Positions 54,036 through 64,000 of a stretch of 64,000 bases of DNA are shown one piece after another. The stretch spans positions 9,238,001-9,302,000 of the forward strand of contig OX335650.1 of the NCBI GenBank assembly GCA_946894095.1. Reading direction: 5' to 3'. Position numbers and translations under genes: made by a program. The notes beneath the pieces are model-generated. The model had not been told where the DNA came from. It ran no database searches and worked only from the letters and a program-made list of their open reading frames with translations. The DNA is from Incurvaria masculella. Taxonomy: Eukaryota > Arthropoda > Insecta > Lepidoptera > Incurvariidae. Every line of letters starts with the position of its first letter. Positions within the stretch are counted from its first letter, which is position 1.

Positions 54036-55094
54036 GTTTATTTATGTAATGAAAACATTTGTATTTAAGACAAGATATTTGTACATTCAATCATTGGATT
54101 TTTTCATCACGTAAATTCTTATTGTCATCTAACTTGGTTCATAAGCTTTTTTTACCCAGTCGCACGATTTTAAGTACTGTTCTAAGTTAATGCAGCAGTC
54201 CTCTAGCAAAAGCCAAGCTTAGTTGAGGAATACGGCATCTCTGTATAGCTTTTTACTTTATTTCTGCAATAAAAAGTATATTCATTCGAATCTCTATTAC
54301 TAGCGAGGAGAGTGACAGTTCGCAAGCAGGTTTATTTTCTACCGCGCCCCGGTCACGGTAGTGTACATATTCTTTGCCACGGGTATGGTGTGAGCAGCTC
54401 CGATCGGGAAGTGCTTGCGTGCGATGCGGTCGCAAGTTGACACCTCCGCGTGTTAATCGATCGAGTCTGGTCGCGTCGCCGCCGCGTCCTGTCGCGCGAT
54501 CGCAACTAGTGACCCATCCTGGATGTGCTCGCGACATCGACCAGACTAGACTTGATGAATGAGCGAATTCCTTTTGCAGGGGTAGAGCTTCCTTAAGGCT
54601 CCATATGAAGCTAACCTTCAATATTTTGGGGTTATTTTTATTTTATCTCAGCGTCAGTTAACATATTTATCTAGTGAATAAGCGTGAAAGATATATTATT
54701 TCACTTTGAAAAGTAGAATTTACACATCAAAAACTAGATTTTGATCGCCTGCAAACGATTTTGACGCGCATACAACAATGAACCGTAACGCAAACTCAGT
54801 GCTTCCGGAGTTCACCATTATCGTTTGGTTGCTGAACGCCGGACCAGGAGCGCCAGTCTTCTCATGGTAGAAGTCATTGGCTAGATCCCCGTCGGGGGGA
54901 ACGACCCACCAATTTACTTATATTTCTGAGTTTCACCAGTACAACTTCTATCTATCTGCACTCTATCGATTGGCAACACTTTCGCAGTCGTTATTGTGAC
55001 TACCCCAGCAGAAAAGACCCTTTCTTTGAGTAGCATTCCATTGCTGATAGCGGCCACATCAACTAGGTGAAGATAGTGTTTCCATTTAAGACAC
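54036..55094. other. Nothing firm; one GC-rich patch
   Basis: 54360-54560 is GC-richer and open on the - strand (54253-54621), with no family signal and no matched splice sites. It could be a first exon or promoter region of an unseen gene. Confidence 0.3.
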
Positions 55095-55325
55095 GGATGC
55101 GAGCTGGTTCGTAATACATTAAAAACTTTAGGTCACCTTTTAAATGGTACCATTGCAATGGATGAAAATATTTTCGAGGCGGCACTGAACATTTGTCCCT
55201 GTTTTAGTCTAGTGCATTTTCATAAAGGGAAGGACTGACATGTCACCGTATTTCTTCGAGCATTCGGTGTGTCTGTAATGTCATGACGTTGGGTGTCAAT
55301 ATCAATGTCCAGTTACAAATAAAAT
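55095..55325 (+). mobile_element. SINE body copy, decayed
   Basis: 'cggatgcgagctggttcgta', 'atggtaccattgcaatggat', 'gaggcggcactgaacatttg', 'cataaagggaaggactgaca', 'tgtaatgtcatgacgttggg'. No head. Confidence 0.6.
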
Positions 55326-58300
55326 AGGTCATAATCTTTTTTTTAAGAAGAAGCTGGCAGAAAGGAAAACGTAAGCACTCTCGAGTGCTTTAGCTTCTTA
55401 TATTCTAAAATATTTAAGTGCAATGTTTAAGAGCTAGGAAATTGCATATAAAAAATGTATACTCTCAATATTAGGAATATTACAAAATGTTTATAGAATA
55501 TTTAGTCGTCTTTTCATATCGTCAGCTATTCAAATGGCTAAATCTCTCTTTTTCCACCTAACGTTACCACGCAACTGGCTAATCGCTGCTTGTTCGTAAC
55601 CAATTCGTGAAGGAAAACAACACCCAGAATAGTACGACACGCAGAATAGTTCTCGTGATCGTCGAATAACTTTTAAGAAACCTGAGAACTTGCGTTCGCA
55701 CCACAATCGGCAAGCCTAGCCTTTCTATAGCTAACTATAAGCCTACTTTTTATCCAACCTAACATTGCGATATTTTTGATCATCTGTTTTATATTCGACA
55801 CAAACACGTAAAATCTGTTGTAGGTGCTGATAACGGTATTCTATAATCCGCTATTTCTAAAGGAGACTAGCTTTTAGAAAAAAAATACGATTAAAAAAAT
55901 CGAAAAATACGAGAATAAACTAAGTATAATCCTAAATAGCTATGTTTACCTATGGACCGTCTGTCTGTAATGAATGAAAGTGGTGTCAATCCGTAGAGTG
56001 CAGATAGATGCTACAAATAATTGCACTGGTGGTAACTGCGTGCGAGTCGACTGCACTCGTGACCGTGGTCACATTATCGGTTATGACTTGATTGACTTTA
56101 TTGGCAGGTTTCAAGAAGAAGTAGCATTGTTTTCTACTCAGGAGATACTGGCGGAAGGCTTTCAGAAGCGCTGTAAATCTGCAAGACATAATATGTTACC
56201 AATAATTAGAACCATATTATGGTAGCCGGGTTACTTCGGATGCAGAACTGTGTAATATGTGAAGAGTCGTATGCGATGACCTTAGGGTCAGTATATGCTT
56301 CTATTCGAAGACAGAACTTTTAGTTTGTAAAGTGGTGGCTACCGAAGGCATTCAGATTATATCTGCAAACGCGTTATTTGCTTAAGCTGTTAAAGAGGAT
56401 AGAAAGTGAAACGGTTTAAAAGCGATGAAGTGAAACGGTTGAATGCGAAGACATTATTAGTGGGGAGGAGACTGTGGACACCTCGCGTGGAGGAACCATG
56501 AAGGCGGTATATGTAAAGGTGATACCGGGTGGGTTTGCGGAGATTTGATTGCAGAGGCAGTCCTGAAGATACCGAGAATTGTCATCGGTGGTCATTGCAA
56601 AGGCTATTGTAATGACTACAGAGAAACCAAGGAGGTAGTAGTGGTTGCGACTGCGCAGGCGGCACCAGTAGCGGCAGTGGAGGCAGTAGTGGATACAGCG
56701 GAGGCGCCCTCGTGTGAGACACGCCGCGTCCGCCTCCGCTTTTTATCTTCTGACAGATCAAATTATAATAAACGTCCAGAGAGGACGCGGTTGATATTTA
56801 TTAAGCGGCGCGGGAGTCACGCAGCCTCCGGGATCGAAGAATCCTTGCATGTCCAATTATCAATAATTAAGTAGATTAACCATCGGTAGATCTGTAAATC
56901 ATAGTTGCGTTTGGTCATAATCCCAAACACTTTTTTATTAAATCGAGTATATTTTATGTATTTCTGACAGATATCTTATTTAACAATATTCTATCTAAAT
57001 GATAGATAAATAATATTAAAACAAAATTACATACTAGATTAAGGGCCTTTTTCACCTACTGCTAATTAGCTTAATCGTCACATATTAAGGGCCTTTCTAA
57101 GCAGCTTGCAATCAATACAAGCACAAGATAATCAGCACTTTAGTAATTAAGGCCCTTTAAGTATCGATTGAAATCGCACCATGCTTATTGGAAGAGCGGT
57201 AAATTTGATATTTTAAATTACTAACTGAGGTGATGTTCGCTCGTGACGATTTCGTTTTGGTGAAATAAAAAAGTTGGTAGCAAAATAAAAAAACAACTGA
57301 ATCTCGATTACAGCGCCACTGACCGGGTTCAACTATGGTTTAAATATTATTATAATAAAATACCCAATACGTAGAAAAAATCATCAAGATAGGTCAAGCT
57401 GTTTAGGAGGCTGTGTGAGTTTGTTCCCGGCTCTGTTCGGATCAATATCTCGAAAACAACGCCACCAAAACCGGTCCAAATGTGTATTTAAACCAAGAAA
57501 ACTTTTTAATAATTTTAGATATAAAGATAACAAACCATTTAAAAACATGCAAATGCCCTTATATTTTACTTATTTGCTTATTTACTTATTTACTTATTTG
57601 CATATTTTTTATTTTTAAGAACTTGTTTAATGTAACATGTAAGTTTGTATGTATTTTTATTTATCAATTCTTTCTAATCCCCTGGATTGAAGGAATTGGA
57701 TTTACGCAATTTACGCGCGGCCGCTGGGGATTCTCAGGTTTGTGATCCCTTACGGCACGAGTGGTTTTTTTCACTCGCATTAACCGTTATATTCGAGCAA
57801 TAAATTCAAACTTGTTTTGACGTTTTTGGGAAAACAAAAACATGGTGAAATCAACCGGAACAGCTACCATATTGTATTGACGCGGAACAGAAGGCGTCAT
57901 TGGATAGGTTGGTTAGAATGTTTTAATTTGTTTAAAATTATTTCACTTTTCGAAATGAATAAAATAATTTAATACCACTCGCCGGTACCACGTCGCGATT
58001 TTCTGGGTAAGGTAACCCTAACATCTTAGTTACTAACAAAGAACGCGGAGATGGCGAGAAACCTATTTGCAATTGTGATTCTTAATTTCGCACATTCATT
58101 CCAGGAAAGATAAACTGGTGAATACAAATATCTGTGTGGAAACGTGAAGTGAAGTGTACCAGGAGCTTCGATACTCGTAAGACGCCCTATCCCTTTAGAA
58201 CTAGATCTAGGGTAGGGCTCTTTTCGACTCACCGGAGCCGTCTTCGGGTGGTTACATCGGTCAGATGAGACTGTCTGCGTAAATTAAGTACTTAATCTAC

Positions 58301-58710
58301 GTCAGATGCTCTCAGCGTACAATTATGTGATATTGTTTCAAAGAATCCCATTATTTCCCATGAACGCAAAAACCACGAATCTACACGACAGAATCATTCT
58401 CATCTCAATCTACTGAATACTTGGACCGAGTGCGCGGCGAGGGTTGTCCAGAACAGCGTTATCCAGCCTATCGAGTTACCTAGGCTACTGGAGTTGACCG
58501 GATTACCCTTCGATGCTCGAACTACCCACGCTTCCCACGCCGAAGTACACCTTACAGCACAGGCAATACGAAAGATTATACTCTGTGGTGTCAGCGATAG
58601 TTACGGCGAGAGGAGCTCCAGGCGATGTAGCCGGTTCGGTAATTCCGTGGAAATATGATATCGTGTGCGCCTCTCACAAAAAAGTAATGGTAGAATGAAC
58701 CGAAATTGTT
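55326..58710. other. Unassigned region with a few unexplained open frames
   Basis: Open + strand frames at 55974-56225 (TNNCTGGNCVRVDCTRDRGH) and 56545-56874 (VIGGHCKGYCNDYR; the overlapping frame there is Gly/Ser-rich, GCDCAGGTSSGSGGSSGYSG) share short Cys/Gly motifs but no family I know. At 57045-57175 'aagggcctttttcac' / 'ttaaggccctttaa' hints at a short palindromic element. 58513-58698 is open on the + strand without motif. Confidence 0.25.
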
Positions 58711-58800
58711 TTAATGGTCGGAAGCCCACTGCTGGATCTGTGACCGGCGCAGCGCGCGGCGCGGCGGTGCGGCGAGCGGCTTGCGCAGCGAAGCCGCTAC
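58711..58800 (-). CDS. Candidate terminal exon of an unknown minus-strand gene
   Basis: On the - strand, acceptor 'tttatgtctggccag' precedes 29 codons with GC-rich third positions and then TAA: VAASLRKPLAAPPRRALRRS, QIQQWASDH. The sudden GC-rich patch in AT-rich surroundings, with a frame ending where composition drops, suggests a real last exon. No family recognised; upstream exons not found. Confidence 0.45.
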   Translation of the reverse strand, partial: VAASLRKPLAAPPRRALRRSQIQQWASDH

Positions 58801-59064
58801 CTGGCCAGACATAAATGATATTAAATTTGAATACCGATACGTACATCGGGTCGATCTCTGGTTTTTGCGACACTTTATGAATTTAAGTCAAAATGGGTGC
58901 GATCAACATTTGAAACCTTCAATTGTGGAAGTCCACATGCATCAAATTTTGGAAATGTAATCTGGCATCAAAGGAGTGGGTAATTACTTTCAGAATTGAA
59001 CCAAAAGTAAAGATATTTTGACGTATAATGTAGCGGCAGTCCCCACCTAACACACCCGAGCAGC

Positions 59065-59450
59065 TCGTTGCTCAAGGGCACGGAGGACTTGCCATCAATG
59101 CCAGAGAATCGGGCCAAAACTTGAACCCAACGTTCAAGTTTTGGCCCGGTTCTCTATCTTTCTGATTTGGCTAAGTGCATTTCGTAACGGACGAGAGCTA
59201 TTCCATAGTTCGGAATTCATGAAAACCGTCTTTCACCTACTAGTGGTATGGTTAAGCCCGCCCGGGTTGGTGATAAAAAAATGGATGAAAGACCATTAAT
59301 AATGTTTCGAATTTTCCATCCAGTTCAATCAAGCCGTGCTCATAAAGGGAAGGTCGGGACCCAATCACTTGGAACCAGACACCTAATTCGGGAATGTGGA
59401 CTAATATCATGACCGTGCGCGTGGTATTATCCTATCCATGTCCAATTACA
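59065..59450 (+). mobile_element. SINE copy with hairpin in place of its head
   Basis: Body from about 59148: 'gttctctatctttctgattt', 'ggctaagtgcatttcgtaac', 'ttcggaattcatg', 'ttaagcccgcccgggttggt', 'cataaagggaaggtcgggac', 'gggaatgtggactaatatca', 'tgaccgtgcgcgtggtatta', A-rich end. In place of the normal head there is a perfect hairpin, 59111-59126 paired with 59132-59147 (GGGCCAAAACTTGAAC), so the B-box region appears twice in inverted form. Confidence 0.75.
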
Positions 59451-59514
59451 TTAAAAAAAACCTGCGCAGAGGAGTTTTTCGGTACGAAGTGGAAGTCACC
59501 CCACTAGGACCACC

Positions 59515-59590
59515 TGAGGTCCTTCAAACAGGATGTGAAGAAGCACCTGACCGGCCGGCATGGTTTTCGCAGACCCCTTGAAAGTTCGAA
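59515..59590 (+). mobile_element. CR1/jockey-type LINE C-terminal scrap
   Basis: HLRSFKQDVKKHLTGRHGFR + RPL matches the last residues of the LINE at 53640-54035 (SFKHGVKKQLASRHGF). Confidence 0.65.
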
Positions 59591-60137
59591 ATCCCATTTG
59601 CGTCGCCGGGCACCTCTTATATGAGGTTCTGGCGTACGTCATATAGACATATGTCTGCAGGTGCCTGTACCTAGTTCAGTAGCAGCGGCGCGGTGTCGAC
59701 ATATCGCTCGGTTGAGCGAACCCCCGGCGCCGAGGCTGCGTAACACGAGGAGGTGGGACTGGAACTATGTCTAGTCAGGCTCCACCGCAGCAGACAGCAC
59801 CGTACCCATCCAGTCATACCGGCGAGTAAGGAAGGACGGGAGTCAGCGTCAGCTTAGCACCGAGTTGAAAATATTACAACTGTAGATAGGTCCAGGGCCG
59901 GATTATCTATAACGTAATGTATGCAGCATAGGAGCCCCACGGGGGACGCATCATAAAGTCCAAAAAGCACAAGGTCCAAAACCCATACCGTCCAAAATAC
60001 TTACGAATACGGATATTTTAAATTGGATTAGGTTAGGTTAAGTTAGGTTAGATTACTACGACTATAATTGCATTGTAGTAGAAAACATGTATTTTAGGAA
60101 TTGTCTACGGGCCCCGGGGGGCCTGAAATTGGCCGGG
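59591..60137. other. Unassigned; TTAGG-like run
   Basis: Moderately GC-rich sequence to about 59880 with no clear frame. 60027-60050 has TTAGG-like units. Confidence 0.4.
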
Positions 60138-60185
60138 GAATTTGAAAGCGAACTATCCGACCCTGGATAGTTCGCTTTCAAATTC
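60138..60185. repeat. Perfect hairpin: 21-bp arms, 6-nt loop
   Basis: Left arm 60138-60158 (GAATTTGAAAGCGAACTATC + C), loop GACCCT, right arm 60165-60185, with partial GGCC/GGCC pairing outside. Confidence 0.9.
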
Positions 60186-60189
60186 GGCC

Positions 60190-60600
60190 CGACGTGGTAA
60201 CGTTAGGGTTAGTTCGACATGTTTAGTTAGCTCACGAATGTGGAACATCGAATGTTCGTTGCACTAAATAGCGTCCTGTAATGTGTTTTTAGGCTGAGAT
60301 CAATAGTCGTAACAGAAACTAATAATTACGAAAAGTAGTACTTTGTGACGTCACTTTGACATATTTTGTATGGACGAAATCTTATAACAATGCAAATTGA
60401 CGTCACAAAGTACTACTTTTCGTTAATATTAGTTTCTTTTACGACTAGTTATAACAGCTATAGTGCCGTAGGAACTCGATAAGATCAGTCGAGTAGTAAT
60501 CGAATTCGTAAGCAAACTGTCTGGTCGGTATCAAAAAGACGCGCCCCCCTACAAACAAGTTTCAGTTATCACTTCTGCCCTTTCTTACTCCCTGAGTCAT
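60190..60600 (-). repeat. Dispersed repeat R split by a MITE
   Basis: 'gttagctcacgaatgtggaa', 'catcgaatgttcgttgcact', 'aaatagcgtcctgtaatgtg' on the left and 'ctacaaacaagtttcagtta', 'tcttactcc' on the right are the reverse complement of R at 15607-15830. The MITE family A copy at 60293-60458 interrupts it. Confidence 0.6.
60293..60458. mobile_element. MITE family A, copy 3, nested in R
   Basis: Left 'ATAGTCGTAACAGAAACTAA', right 'TTAGTTTCTTTTACGACTAG'; the interior has paired 'aaagtagtactttgtgacgt' and 'acgtcacaaagtactacttt'. Its position inside R dates it after R. Confidence 0.8.
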
Positions 60601-61532
60601 ACATCCACATGAAGATTTTTGGAACGGATCAAATTAGATATGTCATTATGTGATTACCTGGTTGCTTTTATATTTTTGGATTTAGCTGGCTTACAACTGT
60701 ATGGTTGAAGATAATGATTGGTTTAATTTTAATCCATTTAATGTAGAAGCTCCATAGTATCTCAAGAACCACATGACCCAACCCATTGCTTTGAGGATGG
60801 AGATTTGGTCTGAAGGGATTATGAACACATGAAAACGGGCCGAATGCCGCCTTAAGATTATTGTTAAAATGAAGGACCTTAAATTAGTATATCAATTCTA
60901 CCGATTTTAACCATTACATAATGCCAGCTTTTTAACTTTTTTTTCAAATTTAATCGTAGAAAGTCTAAAACTTAAATTACGTATAGTTAACAATGACTCC
61001 AAAGCAAATGACAAAAATAAAGATGCTCAATCTCTGGTTATTAAAGATCTTACTTACTTCTTCTTCAGGAGAAAACTAAGGATATTTTTTTTATTTTGAA
61101 ATTATCACAAAATTAAGATTGTGCACTTCACGCTAAACGAATTCGAACTAGTTCAGAATATAGAGCAAACACATACAATTTAGTAGTTCATAGTTTGTAG
61201 TGAAGGCACGATCGCCGGTGACGATACAATCTTGAAGTGTTTTTTATTCTAAAGCCACATTTTTATTAACTTTCCCCTAAAATTATAATAATTCTATTGA
61301 ATAATATACAGTGATTCAAAAACAACTTTAGTTGATCTAGTCAATTCGCTTTTACTACGCTTTTATAGTGAACCCTTTCGTTTTTATACTGCAATTAAAA
61401 GATAAATAATAATCCGTCTTAATTTAGACAATTCAGCAATTTTATTTATTTTTCGGTTAAGCGACATATTAATAATTGACCTCTGCTCCTGGTAGTTTCA
61501 ACAAACATCCTTCTCCAAACCTTGCGCCGCAG
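60601..61532. other. Sequence left of exon 61533, nothing recognised
   Basis: AT-rich, presumably intron of the gene carrying exon 61533-61696. Confidence 0.45.
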
Positions 61533-61696
61533 GAGGCCGCAGCCGACTGGATCCAAAGAAAGAATTTAACCCAAATCACGCGATCTCTCATTTGTTTAAG
61601 AAAAAGTTGAAGAGCACCGATTTGGAAGTCGAGTGCACTGGATCAGAAGAGATAGACGAGATGATTCGAGACGTCTTTAATTTTGTTCATAAATAC
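61533..61696 (+). CDS. Exon of a possible sorting-nexin (PXA-domain) gene
   Basis: Acceptor 'ccaaaccttgcgccgcag', donor gtaagg. 164 nt: two bases, then 54 codons: GRSRLDPKKEFNPNHAISHL, FKKKLKSTDLEVECTGSEEI, DEMIRDVFNFVHKY. The stretch 'TGSEEIDEMIRDVFNFVHKYV' (split here between 61650 and 61699) resembles the start of PXA domains in sorting nexins of the SNX13/14/25 group (TGS..ID..h..hh....RDYh..WY), recalled from memory. The frame stays open past the donor to TAA at 61862-61864 through a Gly/Ala-rich stretch, so a read-through last exon is an alternative. Confidence 0.5.
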
Positions 61697-61864
61697 GTAA
61701 GGTCGGATGACCCGGGCGGTGGCGGTGCGGTTGCGGCGGCCGAGGCGGCTACCGTGTGTGGTGGCATTCCTCTCGCCCGGCGTCCGCCGCGGTTTGACGT
61801 CCCGGGTGAACTACAACAAAACATTGTGACAAAAAAAAATGTGGAATCATATTATAAAGCGTAA

Positions 61865-63580
61865 ACGATGCTGTTCGAAATTCCAGCGGATCCAATCCGA
61901 TGTGCGATCGCTCGGAATAATCCAATTGAATTCCTCAGATGTTTGTATTTCGCTTTTTTTTGTGACGTGTGTGCTGTCAGTCTTTGACTAAACACAATTT
62001 GTAATTGTAATCAAGACGATCCTTTTGACGTTGTTAAGAAAATATAGAACGATGAAGTCGTGAAGCCCGAGATTACAACTGGCCTACTGCGGGAGCGCCG
62101 CTATAGGGACTTACCATTTCGGAACAGCAGCCCAATTCTGGGAATTCCGAGTTGATGAATCAGGACTGTTCTTAGGAGAGCAGTTCACTTTCACATTACT
62201 TTATTATTCCGATAATCACACGGAAATAGGGGCACGAAATGAAACATTTCCATGTATTTCCGGATTGAGCTCTAAAGAAATATTACATATCAATTTTCAT
62301 AAGCGATCAGTAAATAAACTAGATTAGGTCGGAAGTTATTAACTGATTCAGTGAGGATTCAGGAGTGTGTATTCAGCAATCAAAATAAGTACCGCAAGAA
62401 TTGGCCTCCAGGACGAGCGGCAACGTTGCGTGTGCGCAGTTTCTGGGTCAGTGAGTCGATACTCAGTAATTGCTGGTTTCGAATAAGCGTCCTTTTCTCA
62501 AGCACAATTGCTTTACCACATTTACTTGGAACATGCCACCACAGCAAGCTCTCAGCTGACGACAATGCCAGTAAATGCCGTTTTTGAAGAGACAATGTTA
62601 AGGATACTTTTTAGCCGTGGTTGATTTCAGTTGCGAATTTGTTTCAAATATTTTTGGCGATAGGAAAATTAATTCAAATATGCCGGCAGCTATCTCCGTA
62701 CCATGTCCACAAGCAAAATGTTTTTATTAATTACATTAAATAAAATGCCGCCTTTATTATTTATTATTTATCGAAAACTTTGTCTTGTAAGAATTGAGAC
62801 TAAATAAAAGTCTATCTATTTATATATATATCTTATAGCATAACATATCAATCGAATGCAAACGTAAATTAACGGGATATCGATGTGCAAGACATTATCG
62901 GTCCGCAGTTTCTTCTGCTCTATATTAAGGGAACGAAAATGAATGTCGCTTAGCAAGTAATAATCAATAGGTCCGGTGCTCGTAAAGTATGAAGCACCGG
63001 ATGCGCGGCAGAAATTGATCCGTCCGATTCAATTTGCGACTGTCGAAGCGGGGACCAGTTCTGCCGGCGGCGGGACATCGATCTGCAGGTTGCGAGCATG
63101 ATGGGACAGATAGGAGGAAAAAAACTGCTACCCACGTTGAGTCGATATGTCTAGAGGACGCGTTCTATTCTCGCGCAACTGTTAAATCGAGTTCCGATAG
63201 CGGGTCAGGGGAAGGGTGAGGGAACATAGTTTTTGGTCCGGGTGTTGTTACACCGTTATGCAACCTATGAATAAATGTTACTTATATTCGACGACTCGAA
63301 GTAAACGAAATTAAAGTTCGAGTACAAAAGTAGAGATCAGGGGGTCCATTCAGAGCAAGAGTGAGTTCGAGTTCGGGAGTGAGTTAACCTAAAAATAGCT
63401 GGGAAATATATTATTATTTAAATAACGGAACCGTTATTTATACTTCCAACGTATTTACGGGACAAACCAGATTTTTACCTAACTGTAATGATGTTCAAGA
63501 AGTGTGGAATCATTAACTATTTAAAAAAGTGAGTTGAGCCCTGAATGGCAATTTATAACTGGAGGAAGTTGTTTACAATA
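61865..63580. other. Unassigned sequence
   Basis: AT-rich. Around 63005-63105 there is a GC-richer patch open on both strands with possible acceptors (for example 'cgatctgcag' on +, 'cgcaacctgcag' on -), but I could not pair splice sites and frame. Confidence 0.35.
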
Positions 63581-64000
63581 TACGAGGAGCGTTCAATAAT
63601 TAATCTACCTAGACAAGAAAAAAAAAACTATATAGCATAGGTCTCTCCCTTTATGGTAGTCTTATTTGGCATTAACTCCAAAAGTAAAAATCCTTTCGCA
63701 TCCCAAAATACAGTGCCCGTAACCTTGCCTGCAGATTTTTCGACTTTGAACTTTTTAGAAGTAGGTGACGATTTGTGCTTCCACTGCATGGACTCCATGG
63801 AGCCCAGGTTTCATCTCCTGTCACCAACCGTTAAAAAAACTTGCTGGGTCTTCACCAATCAGGTCCGAGTTCTCTTGCAAACATTCGCGTCGGGCATCCT
63901 TTTGAAGTGGTGTCAGAAACCGCGAGACCCATCTTGCGATGAATTTAGAAATTTAAAAAATGTTCACGAATTATGTTTCAAACTGTGCCTGCCGAGATGT
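63581..64000 (-). mobile_element. mariner-like element, 3' part, cut by the window edge
   Basis: The left edge, after TA, is a terminal repeat 'CGAGGAGCGTTCAATAATTA', typical of one mariner group. On the - strand the transposase reads MGLAVSDTTSKGCPTR (frame-shifted end of the DNA-binding part), VTGDETW, then frame-shifted SSKSKNLQARLRALYFGMRK, which in the right frame is the KKFKVEKSAGKV.ATVFWDAKG region. Several frameshifts: inactive. The 5' part continues past 64000. Confidence 0.75.

Overview
The window is eukaryotic, AT-rich and intron-rich. It looks like a moth or butterfly genome: short GC-rich exons sit in long AT-rich introns, and the introns are full of insect-type mobile DNA (mariner elements, a Penelope-type GIY-YIG fragment, RTE and CR1/jockey-type LINE ends, a tRNA-derived SINE with A and B boxes, the common 'GGTTCCGTACC' lepidopteran repeat, several MITE families and short TTAGG runs). 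Most long stretches hold no gene. The order Lepidoptera is an inference from repeat types.

The main gene, on the + strand from the left edge to about 31.7 kb, is the 3' part of rdgC/PPEF, the EF-hand serine/threonine protein phosphatase (retinal degeneration C). Six exons join in frame: 75-155, 8296-8481, 9504-9759, 27692-27840, 30369-30468 and 31530-31744. They encode the C-terminal half of the phosphatase core, the linker and three EF-hand loops, ending at a TGA at 31742. The striking feature is that five of the six exons carry local tandem copies of themselves: a partial copy of the first, one extra copy of the second, three decayed copies of the third, a 145-bp array (one decayed plus six copies) of the fourth, and a 243-bp array (13 copies plus a stub) of the last.

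From about 47.9 down to 42.3 kb a second gene runs on the - strand. Seven exons with matching phases (47873-47921 to 42359-42483) encode a protein with what look like two DUF4485-type (CEP112-like) segments joined by an Ala-rich and a Pro/Cys-rich linker. Both its ends lie outside what I can recognise. Further right are isolated exons: a short - strand terminal exon (58711-58800) and a + strand exon with a possible sorting-nexin PXA segment (61533-61696). A GC-rich candidate exon lies at 35232-35399.

Between the genes lie a nearly full-length but dead mariner (38454-39742), two other mariner fragments (255-590 and the right edge), a nearly perfect 369-bp inverted repeat (13898-15090), three families of TIR elements with several copies each, and nested insertions. 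No CRISPR array, bacterial gene, rRNA or free-standing tRNA gene was seen.
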